A stretch of DNA of 64,000 bases from Methylonatrum sp040877625 (GCA_040877625.1 JBBDNK010000034.1:124001-188000); one strand, 5' to 3'; counted from the stretch's first letter, positions 52,255-62,133 are shown. The notes: generated by a model not told the origin, from the letters alone. Translations and numbers: made by a program.

Positions 52255-55014
52255 CTATCGCTGTGCCACGTCGCAGTGCTCCCCGCCCGCTTCCGGTAGC
52301 AGGACAATGAATGTTGCGCCCTGGTCTGTTTCGCTTTCCACCCAGATCCGGCCCCAATGGAGGTCGACGATGCGATGGCAAATGGCCAGGCCCAGGCCGC
52401 TGCCCTTGGGCTTCCCAGCCTGCTGATCGCTTACCTGGTGAAATTTCTCGAAGATGCGTGCCTGCTCCTGTACCGGGATGCCGGGGCCGACATCTGAAAC
52501 CCGCAATTCCACGCCCCGCTTCGTCGCCGCATAGGCCAGGGTGACACTCCCGCGGGCCGGGTCAGTGAACTTCACGGCATTGGAGAGCAGATTGATCACA
52601 AGCTGGATCAGGCGGTCAGCGTCTCCTTTTACCAGGCAGCGCCGCGTGTCCTTACGTACATCGAGGCGAACCCCGCGTTCACTGAACAGCTGTGAAGTTG
52701 CGTTGACTGCATCGCCCACGATAACGCTCAGGTCCAGATCCTGGAGCTGCCATTCGCCCCAACCGCTCTCAATCTTGGATAGATCCAGAACCTGATTGAT
52801 GAGTCGCGTGAGGCGTTCACTCTCCTTGACCACAACGTCCAGGAACTCGCTACGCTGTTTGCTATCGATGTCCGGGTTACCCTGGAGTATCTCCCCAAAG
52901 GCCCTGATCGAGGTCAACGGTGTGCGCAGTTCGTGGCTGACCATGGACACAAATTCATCCTTCAGGCGATCCAGCTCCTGCAGGCGCTCGTTGGCGGCGC
53001 GCAGCTCCGAGGTGGCATGTTCCAGCTCGCGGGATTTCTGTTCCAGCCGGTGGCTGTATTCGATTGCCCGGGATGTTGCGTCGAGTATCTCCATGACGCC
53101 TTCGAAGGTCAGAGCCTCGCCCTTGACGATGGAAGACACCACGACGCGCGCGGAAGCCGATCCGATGTTGCCCGAGAGCAGGCGTTCGGCGTGATTCAGC
53201 AGTTCCGGAGGAACATCCTGGTGCGGACGCAATGGCTGGCCGTCCCGTCCGGGGAAGCTGGCGATGGCACCCGCGGCCCGGCCGGAGCCGATGAACCGTG
53301 CCAGCAGGCCTTCGAGATCGCCTACCGTGGTCGTGCCCTGCCAGAACCGGGCATCCTGCTCCGAGCGTAAGAACACATCCACGAACAGCGTGGCCTGGAT
53401 GCGCTCAATGTCACTCTGGCGGCTGTACAGCGATACGACTACCAGACCGCCGATATTGACCAGCCAGCTCCAGAACAGGGCGTGGGTGATGGGGTTCAGG
53501 CCCTCAAGCCCGAACAGCGAATAGGGATCGAGCAGATCCAGTCCGAACGCGCCTTGCATCATGGCCTGAGGCAGCCAGCCCGGTTCCGCCAGGGACGGCA
53601 GGAACAGCGTGTATAACCAGACCAGTGAGCCGCCGATGAGCCCGGTGAGCGCGCCTGCCTTGCTGGCCCCCTTCCAGTACATGCCAAGCAGAATGGGCGG
53701 CGCGAACTGGGCAACGGCGACAAAGGAGATCAGCCCGATGCTCACCAGAGCGTAGGAATCGGCAATCAGCCGGAAGTAGATGTACCCCATCAGCAACAGA
53801 CAGACGATGATCACGCGGCGCAGGTAGATGATCAACCTGCGTAGGCCGATACGCTCGATGAGGCTCAGGTGTTGTACGCGGAGCAGGGCCGGCATGACCA
53901 GATCGTTGCTGACCATGATGGCGAGCGCGATGGTGGCTACGATCACCATACCCGTCGCAGCGGAGAAGCCGCCCAGGTAGACGAACAAGGCCAGCAGCCC
54001 ACGTCCCTCGGCCAGCGGCAGCGCGAGCACGTAGTTGTCCGGGTCCACCGGCGAGTCACCAAAGTACAGCCGACCCGCCAGGGCGATGGGCAGCACGAAC
54101 AGGTTGATGAGAAACAAATACAGCGGAAACAGCCATGCAGCTGTTCGGACGTGATCTTCGTTGACGTTTTCCACCACCGTCACCTGAAACTGCCGTGGCA
54201 GAAACAGGATGGCGGCCATGGAGAGCAGCGTCAGGCTCATCCAGCTGCCGTAGCCGCCTGGTACGCCGTTGAAAACCAGCAGCTGCTCCATGGCCGGTAC
54301 GGCCGCTGCCAGGTCGATGATGTCCCTGGGGCCGTTGTACAGTACGAAGGTGACGAAGATGCCGACGCTGAGAAAGGCCAGCAGCTTGACCATGGATTCA
54401 AATGCCACCGCCACGACCATGCCCTCCAGCCGCTCGGTGGCGTCGATGTGTCGGGTGCCGAACAGGATGGCGAATAGCGCCAGTACGGATGCCACCCAGA
54501 AAGCCTTGTCGTCGACCAGGCCGATGGCCAGCGGTGCCAGCGGAGTGATGCTCCCGCCGGAGGCGTGGAAGTCCAGGAGTACGTCAAAACTGGACGATAC
54601 CGCCTTAAGCTGCAGCGCGATATAGGGCGTAATGCCAACCACGGCAATGAATGTCGCGAGCCCACCCAGCCACATGCTCTTGCCATAACGCGAAGCGATG
54701 AAGTCGGCGATTGACGTGACGCGATGCACCTTGCTGATGCGGATCATCTTGCGCAGTACCAGCCACCAGAGTGCGGCCATGAGGGTGGGGCCGGTATAGA
54801 TGGTGAGGAAGCTCACCCCGTCCTGGGCGGCGCGGCCGACGCTGCCGTAGAAGGTCCAGGCAGTGCAGTAAACGGCAATGGACAGGGTGTAGATATAGGG
54901 GTTGTTGACCAGGGAGCGGGTGGTGTAGGCGCGTTGGTCGGCATAATAGGCAATGGCGAACAGAATTCCCAGGTAAAGGAACGGTGCCAGCAGAATAACC
55001 CACTCGGGTAGCAT
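52255..55014 (-). CDS. Sodium:solute symporter-histidine kinase fusion (CrbS/CbrA-like)
   Basis: A 919-aa sensor. The N-terminal two thirds is an SLC5/SSS transporter fold with about 13 helices (YYADQRAYTTRSLVNNPYIYTLSIAVYCTAWTFYGSVG is typical of this sensor class). A STAC-like segment and a coiled coil (SRELEHATSELRAANERLQELDRLKDE) follow, then HisKA with His694 in SMVSHELRTPL and HATPase_c with the N box near Asn808, DVGPGIP and GSGLGLAI. There is no clear PAS domain, which resembles CrbS (acetate switch) more than CbrA. No LuxR-type partner regulator lies in the window. Cotranscribed after a small membrane protein one base upstream; acs is nearby. Confidence 0.9.
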   Translation of the reverse strand: MLPEWVILLAPFLYLGILFAIAYYADQRAYTTRSLVNNPYIYTLSIAVYCTAWTFYGSVGRAAQDGVSFLTIYTGPTLMAALWWLVLRKMIRISKVHRVTSIADFIASRYGKSMWLGGLATFIAVVGITPYIALQLKAVSSSFDVLLDFHASGGSITPLAPLAIGLVDDKAFWVASVLALFAILFGTRHIDATERLEGMVVAVAFESMVKLLAFLSVGIFVTFVLYNGPRDIIDLAAAVPAMEQLLVFNGVPGGYGSWMSLTLLSMAAILFLPRQFQVTVVENVNEDHVRTAAWLFPLYLFLINLFVLPIALAGRLYFGDSPVDPDNYVLALPLAEGRGLLALFVYLGGFSAATGMVIVATIALAIMVSNDLVMPALLRVQHLSLIERIGLRRLIIYLRRVIIVCLLLMGYIYFRLIADSYALVSIGLISFVAVAQFAPPILLGMYWKGASKAGALTGLIGGSLVWLYTLFLPSLAEPGWLPQAMMQGAFGLDLLDPYSLFGLEGLNPITHALFWSWLVNIGGLVVVSLYSRQSDIERIQATLFVDVFLRSEQDARFWQGTTTVGDLEGLLARFIGSGRAAGAIASFPGRDGQPLRPHQDVPPELLNHAERLLSGNIGSASARVVVSSIVKGEALTFEGVMEILDATSRAIEYSHRLEQKSRELEHATSELRAANERLQELDRLKDEFVSMVSHELRTPLTSIRAFGEILQGNPDIDSKQRSEFLDVVVKESERLTRLINQVLDLSKIESGWGEWQLQDLDLSVIVGDAVNATSQLFSERGVRLDVRKDTRRCLVKGDADRLIQLVINLLSNAVKFTDPARGSVTLAYAATKRGVELRVSDVGPGIPVQEQARIFEKFHQVSDQQAGKPKGSGLGLAICHRIVDLHWGRIWVESETDQGATFIVLLPEAGGEHCDVAQR

Positions 55015-55015
55015 C

Positions 55016-55255
55016 CTAGCGCTCCCGTGGCCGACTTTGAGATCGACCTCCGCCGGCCTCGCGATGGCGCCCTACCAGCCACCAAGTGAGGAAAATGAAT
55101 ACACCCCAGATAGAGAACAGGTACACATACAGCACCGGCAGGCCGAAAACGCGATCATCCGTGGCAAACAGTGAGAGCAGGGGATAATTGAAGGCAAGGA
55201 AACCGAGCAGAAACAGCACCACGAGACGGTCCCGGTGTCTTGGTGTTTCGTTCAT
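55016..55255 (-). CDS. Small two-helix membrane protein paired with the SSS-kinase
   Basis: A 79-aa protein with helices LVVLFLLGFLAFNYPLLSLF and LYVYLFSIWGVFIFLTWWLV and an Arg-rich cytoplasmic tail (GRHREAGGGRSQSRPRER). Such small proteins commonly accompany sodium:solute symporter-type sensors, and its stop lies one base before the kinase start, which implies coupling. It may be an accessory subunit of the transporter-like domain. No enzymatic function is expected. Confidence 0.75.
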   Translation of the reverse strand: MNETPRHRDRLVVLFLLGFLAFNYPLLSLFATDDRVFGLPVLYVYLFSIWGVFIFLTWWLVGRHREAGGGRSQSRPRER

Positions 55256-55301
55256 GCCCGTCGTCTCCTCCGGTGTTGCCCCGGCTTGTGCTTACATGCT
55301 C

Positions 55302-57419
55302 CTAGAACCGGGCTTGCCGCTGGCGGATGTCGACCATACCGTTGGCTGCCTCGATTGCCTGGCCCAGGGTGACGATGTTCCGCTCGGCCAGTAGCTCAAT
55401 CATGCGTGCAAATATCTCCGCCGTCACCTGGGCATCGCCCAGAGCGGTATGGCGACCGGTCACTTCCACTCCCAGGCGCCAGGCTATGGCCTCCAGCGTG
55501 TGCTCCGGTGTGTGATCATGCAGGTACACGGACAGCAGCAGCGTATCCAGTACCGGATTATCGAAGCGGATGCCGCAGCGGTCTTCCTTGAGCCGAATGA
55601 ATTTCATGTCAAAGGCCGCGTTGTGAGCCACCAGCACCGCGTCGGTGGTGAACGCATGAAACGTCGGCAACACTTCGTCGATGACTGGTTGATCCGCGAC
55701 CGTGGCATCGTCGATGCCGTGAAATCTGATCGACGTGCGCGGAATGGGGCGCCCCGGATTCACCAGTCGATCAAAGGTCTCACCACCCAACACGCGGCCG
55801 TTGACGATGCGGACACCGGCAAGCGAGATAATTTCATCGCCCTGGGATGGTTGCAGCCCCGTTGTCTCGGTGTCGAAAACCACGAACGTCAGCTGGTCCA
55901 GGCGCTGTTCGGCCAGCTCGCCGATATCCCGGCTTTGGTCGGCCAGTGAAAAATCGTAGAACTCCGGCCTGGAAGGCATGTCTTCCAACGGATGCTGCCA
56001 CTGGCGTTCAGACGCAGGCAGCGGGATCCTTAACGTGGCGCGATCCTTGCGCCTGGCATGGCGCTGGCTCCAGGCCGTACTGTTATGCCGTTCCAGCACC
56101 TGCTGCGCGGTCATCGGGCCGGTCAGGGCGGGCAGCGGTTCCGCGAGCCAGCGATCGAGCGTTGCGGGCGGCACCGGGTCGCCATGCCAGATCATGTCAA
56201 GGTAGATTCGCTGGTCACCCATCATGGCTTCGATAACTAATGCCTGAACGCGCAGATCCCGGCGCAGATGGATGAGCAAATGCCCCAACATCATGCTTAC
56301 GGAATGGGTTTCGGCATTTAGCCAGAGCGGAATCCCGCGCTCCATGATGCGGGGCAAATCGGCGTCACGCCTGAGGCGCACACTCGCAATCAGGTCCGCG
56401 GAATGGATGTCGACCATGGTCCACGGTGCGGACACGAAGCGGTGGCTTTCACTGGCCATGCCGTCGAAACGGCTACTCAGCTCCCGGCTTTCGCGGGCTA
56501 TCATGTTCTCGAACAGGTCGCGGTCTTCCGAACTCAACTCCGGCTCACGGGCCAGGTTCTCCGCCGCGGCGCGCAAACTGGCCAGCGGCGCGCGCAGCGA
56601 TTCCACCGCCTGTCGCATGGACTCATCCCGGCGGGTGAGGTCATGGACCTTGCGGGTTACGTCGTCGAAGGTCACCACGAAGGCGGAATGCAGCGGCGAA
56701 TCGACGGGCAACAGGCTCATCCGGCAATGCAGCATCAAGCCGTCGTTGAGTGTGGCGCAGACGAATTCCGCCTGACGCTTATCCTCCGACGTGCCGGAGT
56801 GGCGCTGAAGCATCTGCAGCGTCTGCTCAACCGGCGCACGCGCCCAGAGTCCGAACAGCGAACGCTTGAGACCAAGCGTATTACTGTTGCCGAGTATGGT
56901 CTGTGCCGCCGGGTTGTATAGCAGGATCCGGGCCTCGGCATCGCAGACTACAACGCCTTCGCGGATTCCCTGAAGCACATTCTCCAGTTGCGCCTTCTGC
57001 TGCTCCAGCCCGGCGGCGCCGGTGGACATGGCCTTGGTGACTTCCCGGCGAACCGCATAAAGGTCATTGCCCATTGCCTGAATATTCGCGGGCAAATCTC
57101 CCAACAGGTGAAATTCAGGTATTTCCAGCTCGTGGCCGGCATTGCTCTTGCGCAGGATCGTGCTGCCGCGGGACAGTGCCAGCAGAGGACGAATGAGGCC
57201 CAGTTCCAGCAGCACGAATGCCAGCGCCAGCATCAGCAGGACCGCGGTGGTTACCCCGCCAAAGGTGAACAGGAAGCGAAACCGGGCCTCTGGTTCTTCC
57301 AGCAGGTGCCAGACCATCCAGCCACTGAGTCCGGCACCGCCCAGAATTATCCCGGCCAGCGCTGCAAACAGGCCCCACACGGACGGGCGGGGCGATAACC
57401 GGCGCCGATTGTCGCTCAT
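55302..57419 (-). CDS. Membrane PAS/pseudo-histidine-kinase fused to DnaQ-like 3'-5' exonuclease
   Basis: A 705-aa fusion. Residues 1-40 and 47-76 hold two membrane helices. A HAMP-like and coiled-coil region (about 77-150) leads to a PAS domain (about 148-255; VVVCDAEARILLYNPAAQTILG). A HisKA-like helix follows in which the phospho-acceptor is not His (AVESLRAPLASLRAA, 271-285), then a degenerate ATPase-like region (330-470). The C-terminal exonuclease is complete: DTETTG (516-521), HNAAFD (599-604), and His657/Asp662 in RHTALGDA. The ATG 57419 overlaps the receiver stop (ATGA). The enzymatic part could act on DNA, RNA or a nucleotide; the sensor part is probably not a kinase. Confidence 0.88.
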   Translation of the reverse strand: MSDNRRRLSPRPSVWGLFAALAGIILGGAGLSGWMVWHLLEEPEARFRFLFTFGGVTTAVLLMLALAFVLLELGLIRPLLALSRGSTILRKSNAGHELEIPEFHLLGDLPANIQAMGNDLYAVRREVTKAMSTGAAGLEQQKAQLENVLQGIREGVVVCDAEARILLYNPAAQTILGNSNTLGLKRSLFGLWARAPVEQTLQMLQRHSGTSEDKRQAEFVCATLNDGLMLHCRMSLLPVDSPLHSAFVVTFDDVTRKVHDLTRRDESMRQAVESLRAPLASLRAAAENLAREPELSSEDRDLFENMIARESRELSSRFDGMASESHRFVSAPWTMVDIHSADLIASVRLRRDADLPRIMERGIPLWLNAETHSVSMMLGHLLIHLRRDLRVQALVIEAMMGDQRIYLDMIWHGDPVPPATLDRWLAEPLPALTGPMTAQQVLERHNSTAWSQRHARRKDRATLRIPLPASERQWQHPLEDMPSRPEFYDFSLADQSRDIGELAEQRLDQLTFVVFDTETTGLQPSQGDEIISLAGVRIVNGRVLGGETFDRLVNPGRPIPRTSIRFHGIDDATVADQPVIDEVLPTFHAFTTDAVLVAHNAAFDMKFIRLKEDRCGIRFDNPVLDTLLLSVYLHDHTPEHTLEAIAWRLGVEVTGRHTALGDAQVTAEIFARMIELLAERNIVTLGQAIEAANGMVDIRQRQARF

Positions 57420-57787
57420 GGGTCTTCCAGCAGTTGCCGGACCTTGTCTACTACATCCTGCGTGGAAAAGGGCTTGGTTATGTAATCGTCCGCGCCCAGA
57501 GACAGTCCCTTCTCCCGCTCCACATCCCGCCCGCGGGCAGTGAGCATGATGATGCGAAGATCCCGAAAATTCTCGCGCTCCCGAAGGGTCTGGCAAACCT
57601 GATAACCGTCCTTCTTGGGCATCATCACGTCAAGCAGAATCAGGTCCGGCCGCTCCGTGTCCACGGCCGCCAGGGCCTCTTCACCATCGGCCGCGGTGGT
57701 GACCTCGTAACCGTCCTTACGCATGAGAAACGCAAGTGACAGGACGATGTTGGGTTCGTCGTCGACGATAAGAACGCGTTTGGACAT
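57416..57787 (-). CDS. Single-domain response regulator (CheY-like receiver)
   Basis: A 123-aa receiver alone. Acidic pocket Asp9-Asp10, phospho-acceptor Asp53 in LILLDVMMP, Thr83 and Lys105 are all present, so it should be phosphorylatable. There is no output domain. It lies between the cNMP/CBS/DUF294 gene and the exonuclease fusion, overlapping the latter by four bases. Possible phosphodonors are the SSS-kinase at 52255-55014 or a kinase elsewhere; the neighbouring pseudo-kinase lacks the acceptor His. Confidence 0.92.
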   Translation of the reverse strand: MSKRVLIVDDEPNIVLSLAFLMRKDGYEVTTAADGEEALAAVDTERPDLILLDVMMPKKDGYQVCQTLRERENFRDLRIIMLTARGRDVEREKGLSLGADDYITKPFSTQDVVDKVRQLLEDP

Positions 57788-57810
57788 CGGATTTCCTCCA
57801 CGTGCCTGGA

Positions 57811-59673
57811 TCAGAGCCCGAACCGGCCCTGTAACTGGTCCTGGAAACGTTTGACCGCATGCATGGCCATGCGCAGACTCTCGCGGCGCATCGGAACAAG
57901 TTGATCCGGGTTGATCAGCTTGTCCGGCGCCTGCCCCTGCTGCATCTGCCGCACCTGGTGGGTCAGCAGCAGATCCATGAACTCTTCGTGGGCTGCAATC
58001 ACCGAATCGGCGAGATCGGCACTGAGCTCCCCCTGACGGACCAGGCCGCGCAGGCGATCGACGGTATTTGATTCGCTGATGCCCGCATGAAGGGCGAATA
58101 TCCGCGCCGCATCACAGATCAGCCGCAAGCCCTGACGCTTGATGTCCACCTTGCCGCGACTGTCAGCGTGCGCCGCGGTGACAAGACGGTTGAACAGTCC
58201 AAGCGCGGGGCGCCCCTGGGCATCATCGTCGGCCATGAACCGCAGCAGACGCGGGCGACGGGAGAAAGACTCCAGCGTGTGCGTCCAGAGTGAGGTGTAG
58301 AGCTGAGGATCCCCGTACAGCAGAGCGAAATCCAGCACAATGTTGGCCCAGCGTGCCCCGCTACGGCCGGGATACCGGGTGTGTTGGGTGACGATCCGGC
58401 ACCAGCCGTCCAGGGTTTTCCGGTAGGCCGGGGAGCGCGCCATGATGTCGCCGGGGCAGAGGATATAGCCCGCGGTATCCAGATTTCTGTTCAGAGCGTC
58501 CGTAAAGGCCAGAAACCAGTGCTCTTCGTCCTGGTCCAGAGGCCGCCCGCCGTCGTCACTGATGATGATGCCGTTGTCCTGGTCCGGGTTAATGAGCATT
58601 TCCCGGCGCCCGCCGGAGCCCATGATGATCAGAACGTAACGTCGGGGTGCTTCTCCACGGCCCTGCTCACGCAATTGTTCGAGCGTCAGCTCGACGCAGC
58701 GGCGCTGGATGGCAAGGTGAAAGTCGCTGATCAGCCGTACCGCGCGATCGGCATTCCGGTTGCGCTCCCAGGCGTTCCGGGCAACCGTGAGCACCTCGCT
58801 GTTGATGTCGCGAAGCTGTTCCGGCGTGTCGGCGCGACCGATCCATTCCAGCAGTACGTCCTGCTGAGCAAGCAACGCATGCAGGATGTTGGTCTGGGAG
58901 ATCATTCCCGTGGGCTGCCCCTGCTCGGTGATCACCAGGTACTTGATGCCCTTACGTTTCTGTAGTGCCTCCGCCTGCCAAAGCGGGGTTTCGTGACTTG
59001 CCGTTTGCACACGCTCGCAGGCAACTGAAACCGGGTCATCCGGTTTGCGGCCATGCAGCAGGGTCGCCTCGGCGAGGCTGGTCAGCGTGACTAACCCCGT
59101 GAGTTTGCCGTCGTCGCCGATCACTCCCATGCTGCCGATCTTGCGGGTACGCATGGTTTCCACTGCCAGACGGAGGGGCCAGCCATGCGGACAGGTCACC
59201 AGCGGCGCGTTCATCACACGGGACACTGGCTGCGCCAGCGCCCCTTGCGGGTCGTTATCCGCCATGATCTCGCGGCTTCGAATGCGGTCGGCGATGATGT
59301 GGTTGAACACATTTGACAGCTCGGGATGTGTCTGCTCGAGCTTCTGCAACTGGTTGAAGGGGACTTTCAGCACCTGGGACGGGCGTAGTGTTACGGCTCT
59401 GTTGTAGTGGGTCTGGTCCTCCTCAAGGTACGCATCCAGCCCCAGCATGAGGCCCGGTCCAAGTCGCCGCCGTTCACCGTCCTCCAGGTGCAGCTCCATG
59501 GCGCCGCTCCACAGAATGTGCAGGTAATCCTGCAGTTGATCGTGCTCGATGAATGAGCCGGTGGACAACTGCTCAAGGGTGCCTGCCGCCACCAGCGCAT
59601 TCAGGGCTTCCGGGTCCAACTCCCGGAATGGAGGGTGGTCAGCCAATTGATTCGCGCCCGTGGGGTCGTTCAT
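57811..59673 (-). CDS. cNMP-binding/CBS/DUF294 nucleotidyltransferase-like protein
   Basis: A 620-aa protein from ATG 59673 (AAGGCAG upstream). Domains: cyclic-nucleotide-binding (about 13-130), paired CBS (about 148-270; SRVMNAPLVTCPHGWPLRLAVETM...), then the DUF294 nucleotidyltransferase with GSGGRREM (352-359) and Asp364/Asp366, and a helical C-terminal domain. The family is thought to be a signal-transducing GlnD-like transferase; its substrate is unknown. In-frame starts at 59754 (ATG) and 59760 (GTG) would add 27-29 low-complexity residues. First gene of the minus-strand signalling operon. Confidence 0.87.
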   Translation of the reverse strand: MNDPTGANQLADHPPFRELDPEALNALVAAGTLEQLSTGSFIEHDQLQDYLHILWSGAMELHLEDGERRRLGPGLMLGLDAYLEEDQTHYNRAVTLRPSQVLKVPFNQLQKLEQTHPELSNVFNHIIADRIRSREIMADNDPQGALAQPVSRVMNAPLVTCPHGWPLRLAVETMRTRKIGSMGVIGDDGKLTGLVTLTSLAEATLLHGRKPDDPVSVACERVQTASHETPLWQAEALQKRKGIKYLVITEQGQPTGMISQTNILHALLAQQDVLLEWIGRADTPEQLRDINSEVLTVARNAWERNRNADRAVRLISDFHLAIQRRCVELTLEQLREQGRGEAPRRYVLIIMGSGGRREMLINPDQDNGIIISDDGGRPLDQDEEHWFLAFTDALNRNLDTAGYILCPGDIMARSPAYRKTLDGWCRIVTQHTRYPGRSGARWANIVLDFALLYGDPQLYTSLWTHTLESFSRRPRLLRFMADDDAQGRPALGLFNRLVTAAHADSRGKVDIKRQGLRLICDAARIFALHAGISESNTVDRLRGLVRQGELSADLADSVIAAHEEFMDLLLTHQVRQMQQGQAPDKLINPDQLVPMRRESLRMAMHAVKRFQDQLQGRFGL

Positions 59674-60037
59674 TGTCTGCCTTGTTTCCGCCCCGGCGGC
59701 TTTTCGGCCGCGTGTGCCAGGCGGCGGGTTGGATGCCGCCGCATCAAGATCCATTATCACCCAGCTTTACTGTTTGCCAAGTCTGCCGCACGCTTCGGCA
59801 GGAGCGTGAGAGCATATTGTTACGAAACCGCACACGCGTTGTTACTAACGGTAACAGGTGGGGCTGGCGCACCTGCTGCCGGTCCGGGTAAATCGGCGTT
59901 CAGCCTCCATCGGGTGAACTCGGCACGAAAATCGCAGGGATTTGGCTCAGCCTCTTTTGGGGCAGCGCTGCAGTTGTGCGTATCACGTACCGCCGCCGCG
60001 CAAATAACCTAAAACACAAGAGTGGGGGAGATAACCG
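59674..60037. promoter_or_regulatory. Divergent control region with sigma-54-like element and inverted repeat
   Basis: Spacer between the DUF294 gene (minus) and the SSS transporter (plus). CGGCACGAAAATCGCA (59921-59936, plus strand) keeps GG and GC ten bases apart (59922-59923, 59934-59935), matching the -24/-12 pattern, about 100 bases before the SSS ATG. TGTTAC (59840-59845) and GTAACA (59851-59856) form an inverted repeat that could be an operator. A further TTGTTACG lies at about 59817. If the DUF294 start is 59754/59760, part of this interval is coding. No other gene seen. Confidence 0.45.
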
Positions 60038-62092
60038 ATGGAAGCGAAAGCCGTATGGCTATTCCTTTTCGTCGCTCTTTATTGGAGTTATTGCATCTTC
60101 TGGGGTATCAGGGGTGCGATTTCCGCGAAGACGGCGAGTGACTACTTCGTGGCCGGGCGCAGCATCTCCATGTGGGTGTTCGTTCTGGCAGCAACCGCAA
60201 CCTCGTTCTCCGGCTGGACCTTCATAGGACATCCGGGGCTGATACACGCGGACGGTCTGCAATATGCCTACGCGTCATTCTACGCCATCACTATTCCCTT
60301 CACCGGAGTGCTGTTCCTGAAACGGCAGTGGATGATCGGCAAGCGCTGGGGTTATGTCACACCCGGCGAGATGTTCAGCGCCTACTTCAAGTCCGATGCC
60401 ATCCGCATGCTGGTCGTGCTGGTGGCGCTGATCTTCTCCATTCCCTACCTGGGTGTTCAGCTTCGGGCCTCCGGCTTTCTGTTCAACGTGCTGACGGAAG
60501 GCTGGATGGGCGTTGAAGTCGGCATGTGGCTGCTCTCGGCGGTGGTGGTCATCTACGTGGCCTCCGGCGGTCTGCGAGCGGTGGCCTATGTGGACTCCCT
60601 GCAATGCATCCTGCTGGCAATGGGCATTGTCATAATCGGCATCATCGCCATCTACAACGTGGGTAGCTGGACTGCCTTCATGGAGGGCGTCGGTGCACTG
60701 CAGGAATTGGACACCAAGCGCACGCCGGACGGTTATAGTCATTACATCGCCGTGCCCGGGGTGATTCAATGGGTCAGCAACGGGCCTTCGGCGGTGGGTG
60801 GTGCCTGGACCGGCATCATGATCCTGACCTACATGTTCGCACTGATGGGCATACAGTCCTCACCGGCATTTACCATGTGGGCCTTCTCCAACCACAATCC
60901 GAAGCCGTTCGCACCGCAGCAGGTGTGGGCTTCCTCAGCCGTTATCGGCATTATCCTGTTCACGTTTACCGCGTTCCAGGGTTTGGGCGGCCATTTTCTT
61001 GGTACCGATCCCGAGTTCGCCCAGGCTAACCCGCAAATCGTGACCAATCCCGTGCTTCAACACGGCATTATTGCCACCCAGAATCCGGATTTAAGCTGGG
61101 AGGAGGTGGAAGCGCGTGTCGATGCAGGTCTCCAGGCCATCCAGCGCGGCGATTTGCCGGATACCTGGATTCCGCTGCGTGAGGCCGGTGGTGACGGTGC
61201 CCTGGTACCGCAGCTGATCGCGCTTCTGGGCGATGCCGCGCCCTGGCTCGTGGGCCTGTTGGCGGTATGTGCATTGGCGGCCATGCAGTCTACGGGGGCT
61301 GCGTACATGTCCACCGCGGGCGGCATGCTCACACGGGACGTGCTGATGCGTTACGTCATGCCGAACGCGGACCACAGGGTTCAGAAGCTGGCTGGCCGAA
61401 TAGGCGTGGTGCTAATCGTCGCCGCCGCACTGGTGACAGCAACGGTGGCGACGGACGCACTGGTGTTGCTGGGCGGCCTTGCCGTGGCCTACGGCTTCCA
61501 GATGTGGCCGGCGCTGATCGCCATCTGCTGGTGGCCGTGGCTGACCCGGTCGGGTGTGGTCTGGGGGCTGGCGGCCGGGTTGCTTGCCGTTACCATGACC
61601 GAGAGTATCGGCATTCAGATGTTTGCCATCGAGGCCTGGGGCCGCTGGCCGTGGACCATCCACTCCGCGGGTTGGGGCATTATCTTCAATCTGAGTATTG
61701 CCGTCTTGGTATCCGCGGTCACCCAGAGCAAGGAAGAACTTGAGCACCGCATGACGTACCACAACTTCCTGCGGGATCATGCCAGTGTGCCGGAGGCCAA
61801 GCGTCATCTGATCCCGGTAGCCTGGATCATCACCCTGGTCTGGTTCTTCTTCGGAATCGGCCCGGGCACGGTGATTGGCAACTGGATCTTCGGTCATCCG
61901 AACGATCCGTCCACCTGGATGTTCTTCGGCATGCCGTCCATCTGGACCTGGCAGCTCCTGTGGTGGGCCCTGGGCGTCTTCATGATGTGGTTCCTGGCCT
62001 ACAAGATGGAGCTGTCTACCGTACCTTCCAAGGAAGTGGAAGTGCTGGTGGAGGATTCCGATATCCGCCTTGATCTGGACCAGCCCCGCTAA
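60038..62092 (+). CDS. Sodium:solute symporter family transporter
   Basis: A 684-aa SSS-family protein with about 13-14 helices: SDYFVAGRSISMWVFVLAATATSFSGWTFIGHPGLIHADGLQYAYASFYAI holds the family sodium-site region, and WLVGLLAVCALAAMQSTGAAYMSTAGGMLTRDVLMRY is a core signature. A soluble insert between helices (about 330-380) is present. It lies divergent to the DUF294 signalling gene and near acs, so a short-chain organic acid such as acetate is a plausible substrate, not shown. GGGGGAGATAACCG precedes the ATG. A terminator follows. Confidence 0.88.
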   Translation: MEAKAVWLFLFVALYWSYCIFWGIRGAISAKTASDYFVAGRSISMWVFVLAATATSFSGWTFIGHPGLIHADGLQYAYASFYAITIPFTGVLFLKRQWMIGKRWGYVTPGEMFSAYFKSDAIRMLVVLVALIFSIPYLGVQLRASGFLFNVLTEGWMGVEVGMWLLSAVVVIYVASGGLRAVAYVDSLQCILLAMGIVIIGIIAIYNVGSWTAFMEGVGALQELDTKRTPDGYSHYIAVPGVIQWVSNGPSAVGGAWTGIMILTYMFALMGIQSSPAFTMWAFSNHNPKPFAPQQVWASSAVIGIILFTFTAFQGLGGHFLGTDPEFAQANPQIVTNPVLQHGIIATQNPDLSWEEVEARVDAGLQAIQRGDLPDTWIPLREAGGDGALVPQLIALLGDAAPWLVGLLAVCALAAMQSTGAAYMSTAGGMLTRDVLMRYVMPNADHRVQKLAGRIGVVLIVAAALVTATVATDALVLLGGLAVAYGFQMWPALIAICWWPWLTRSGVVWGLAAGLLAVTMTESIGIQMFAIEAWGRWPWTIHSAGWGIIFNLSIAVLVSAVTQSKEELEHRMTYHNFLRDHASVPEAKRHLIPVAWIITLVWFFFGIGPGTVIGNWIFGHPNDPSTWMFFGMPSIWTWQLLWWALGVFMMWFLAYKMELSTVPSKEVEVLVEDSDIRLDLDQPR

Positions 62093-62133
62093 CGGGGTGA
62101 AGTCCCACGTTGGTATTAGCTGACGTGTTGGTA

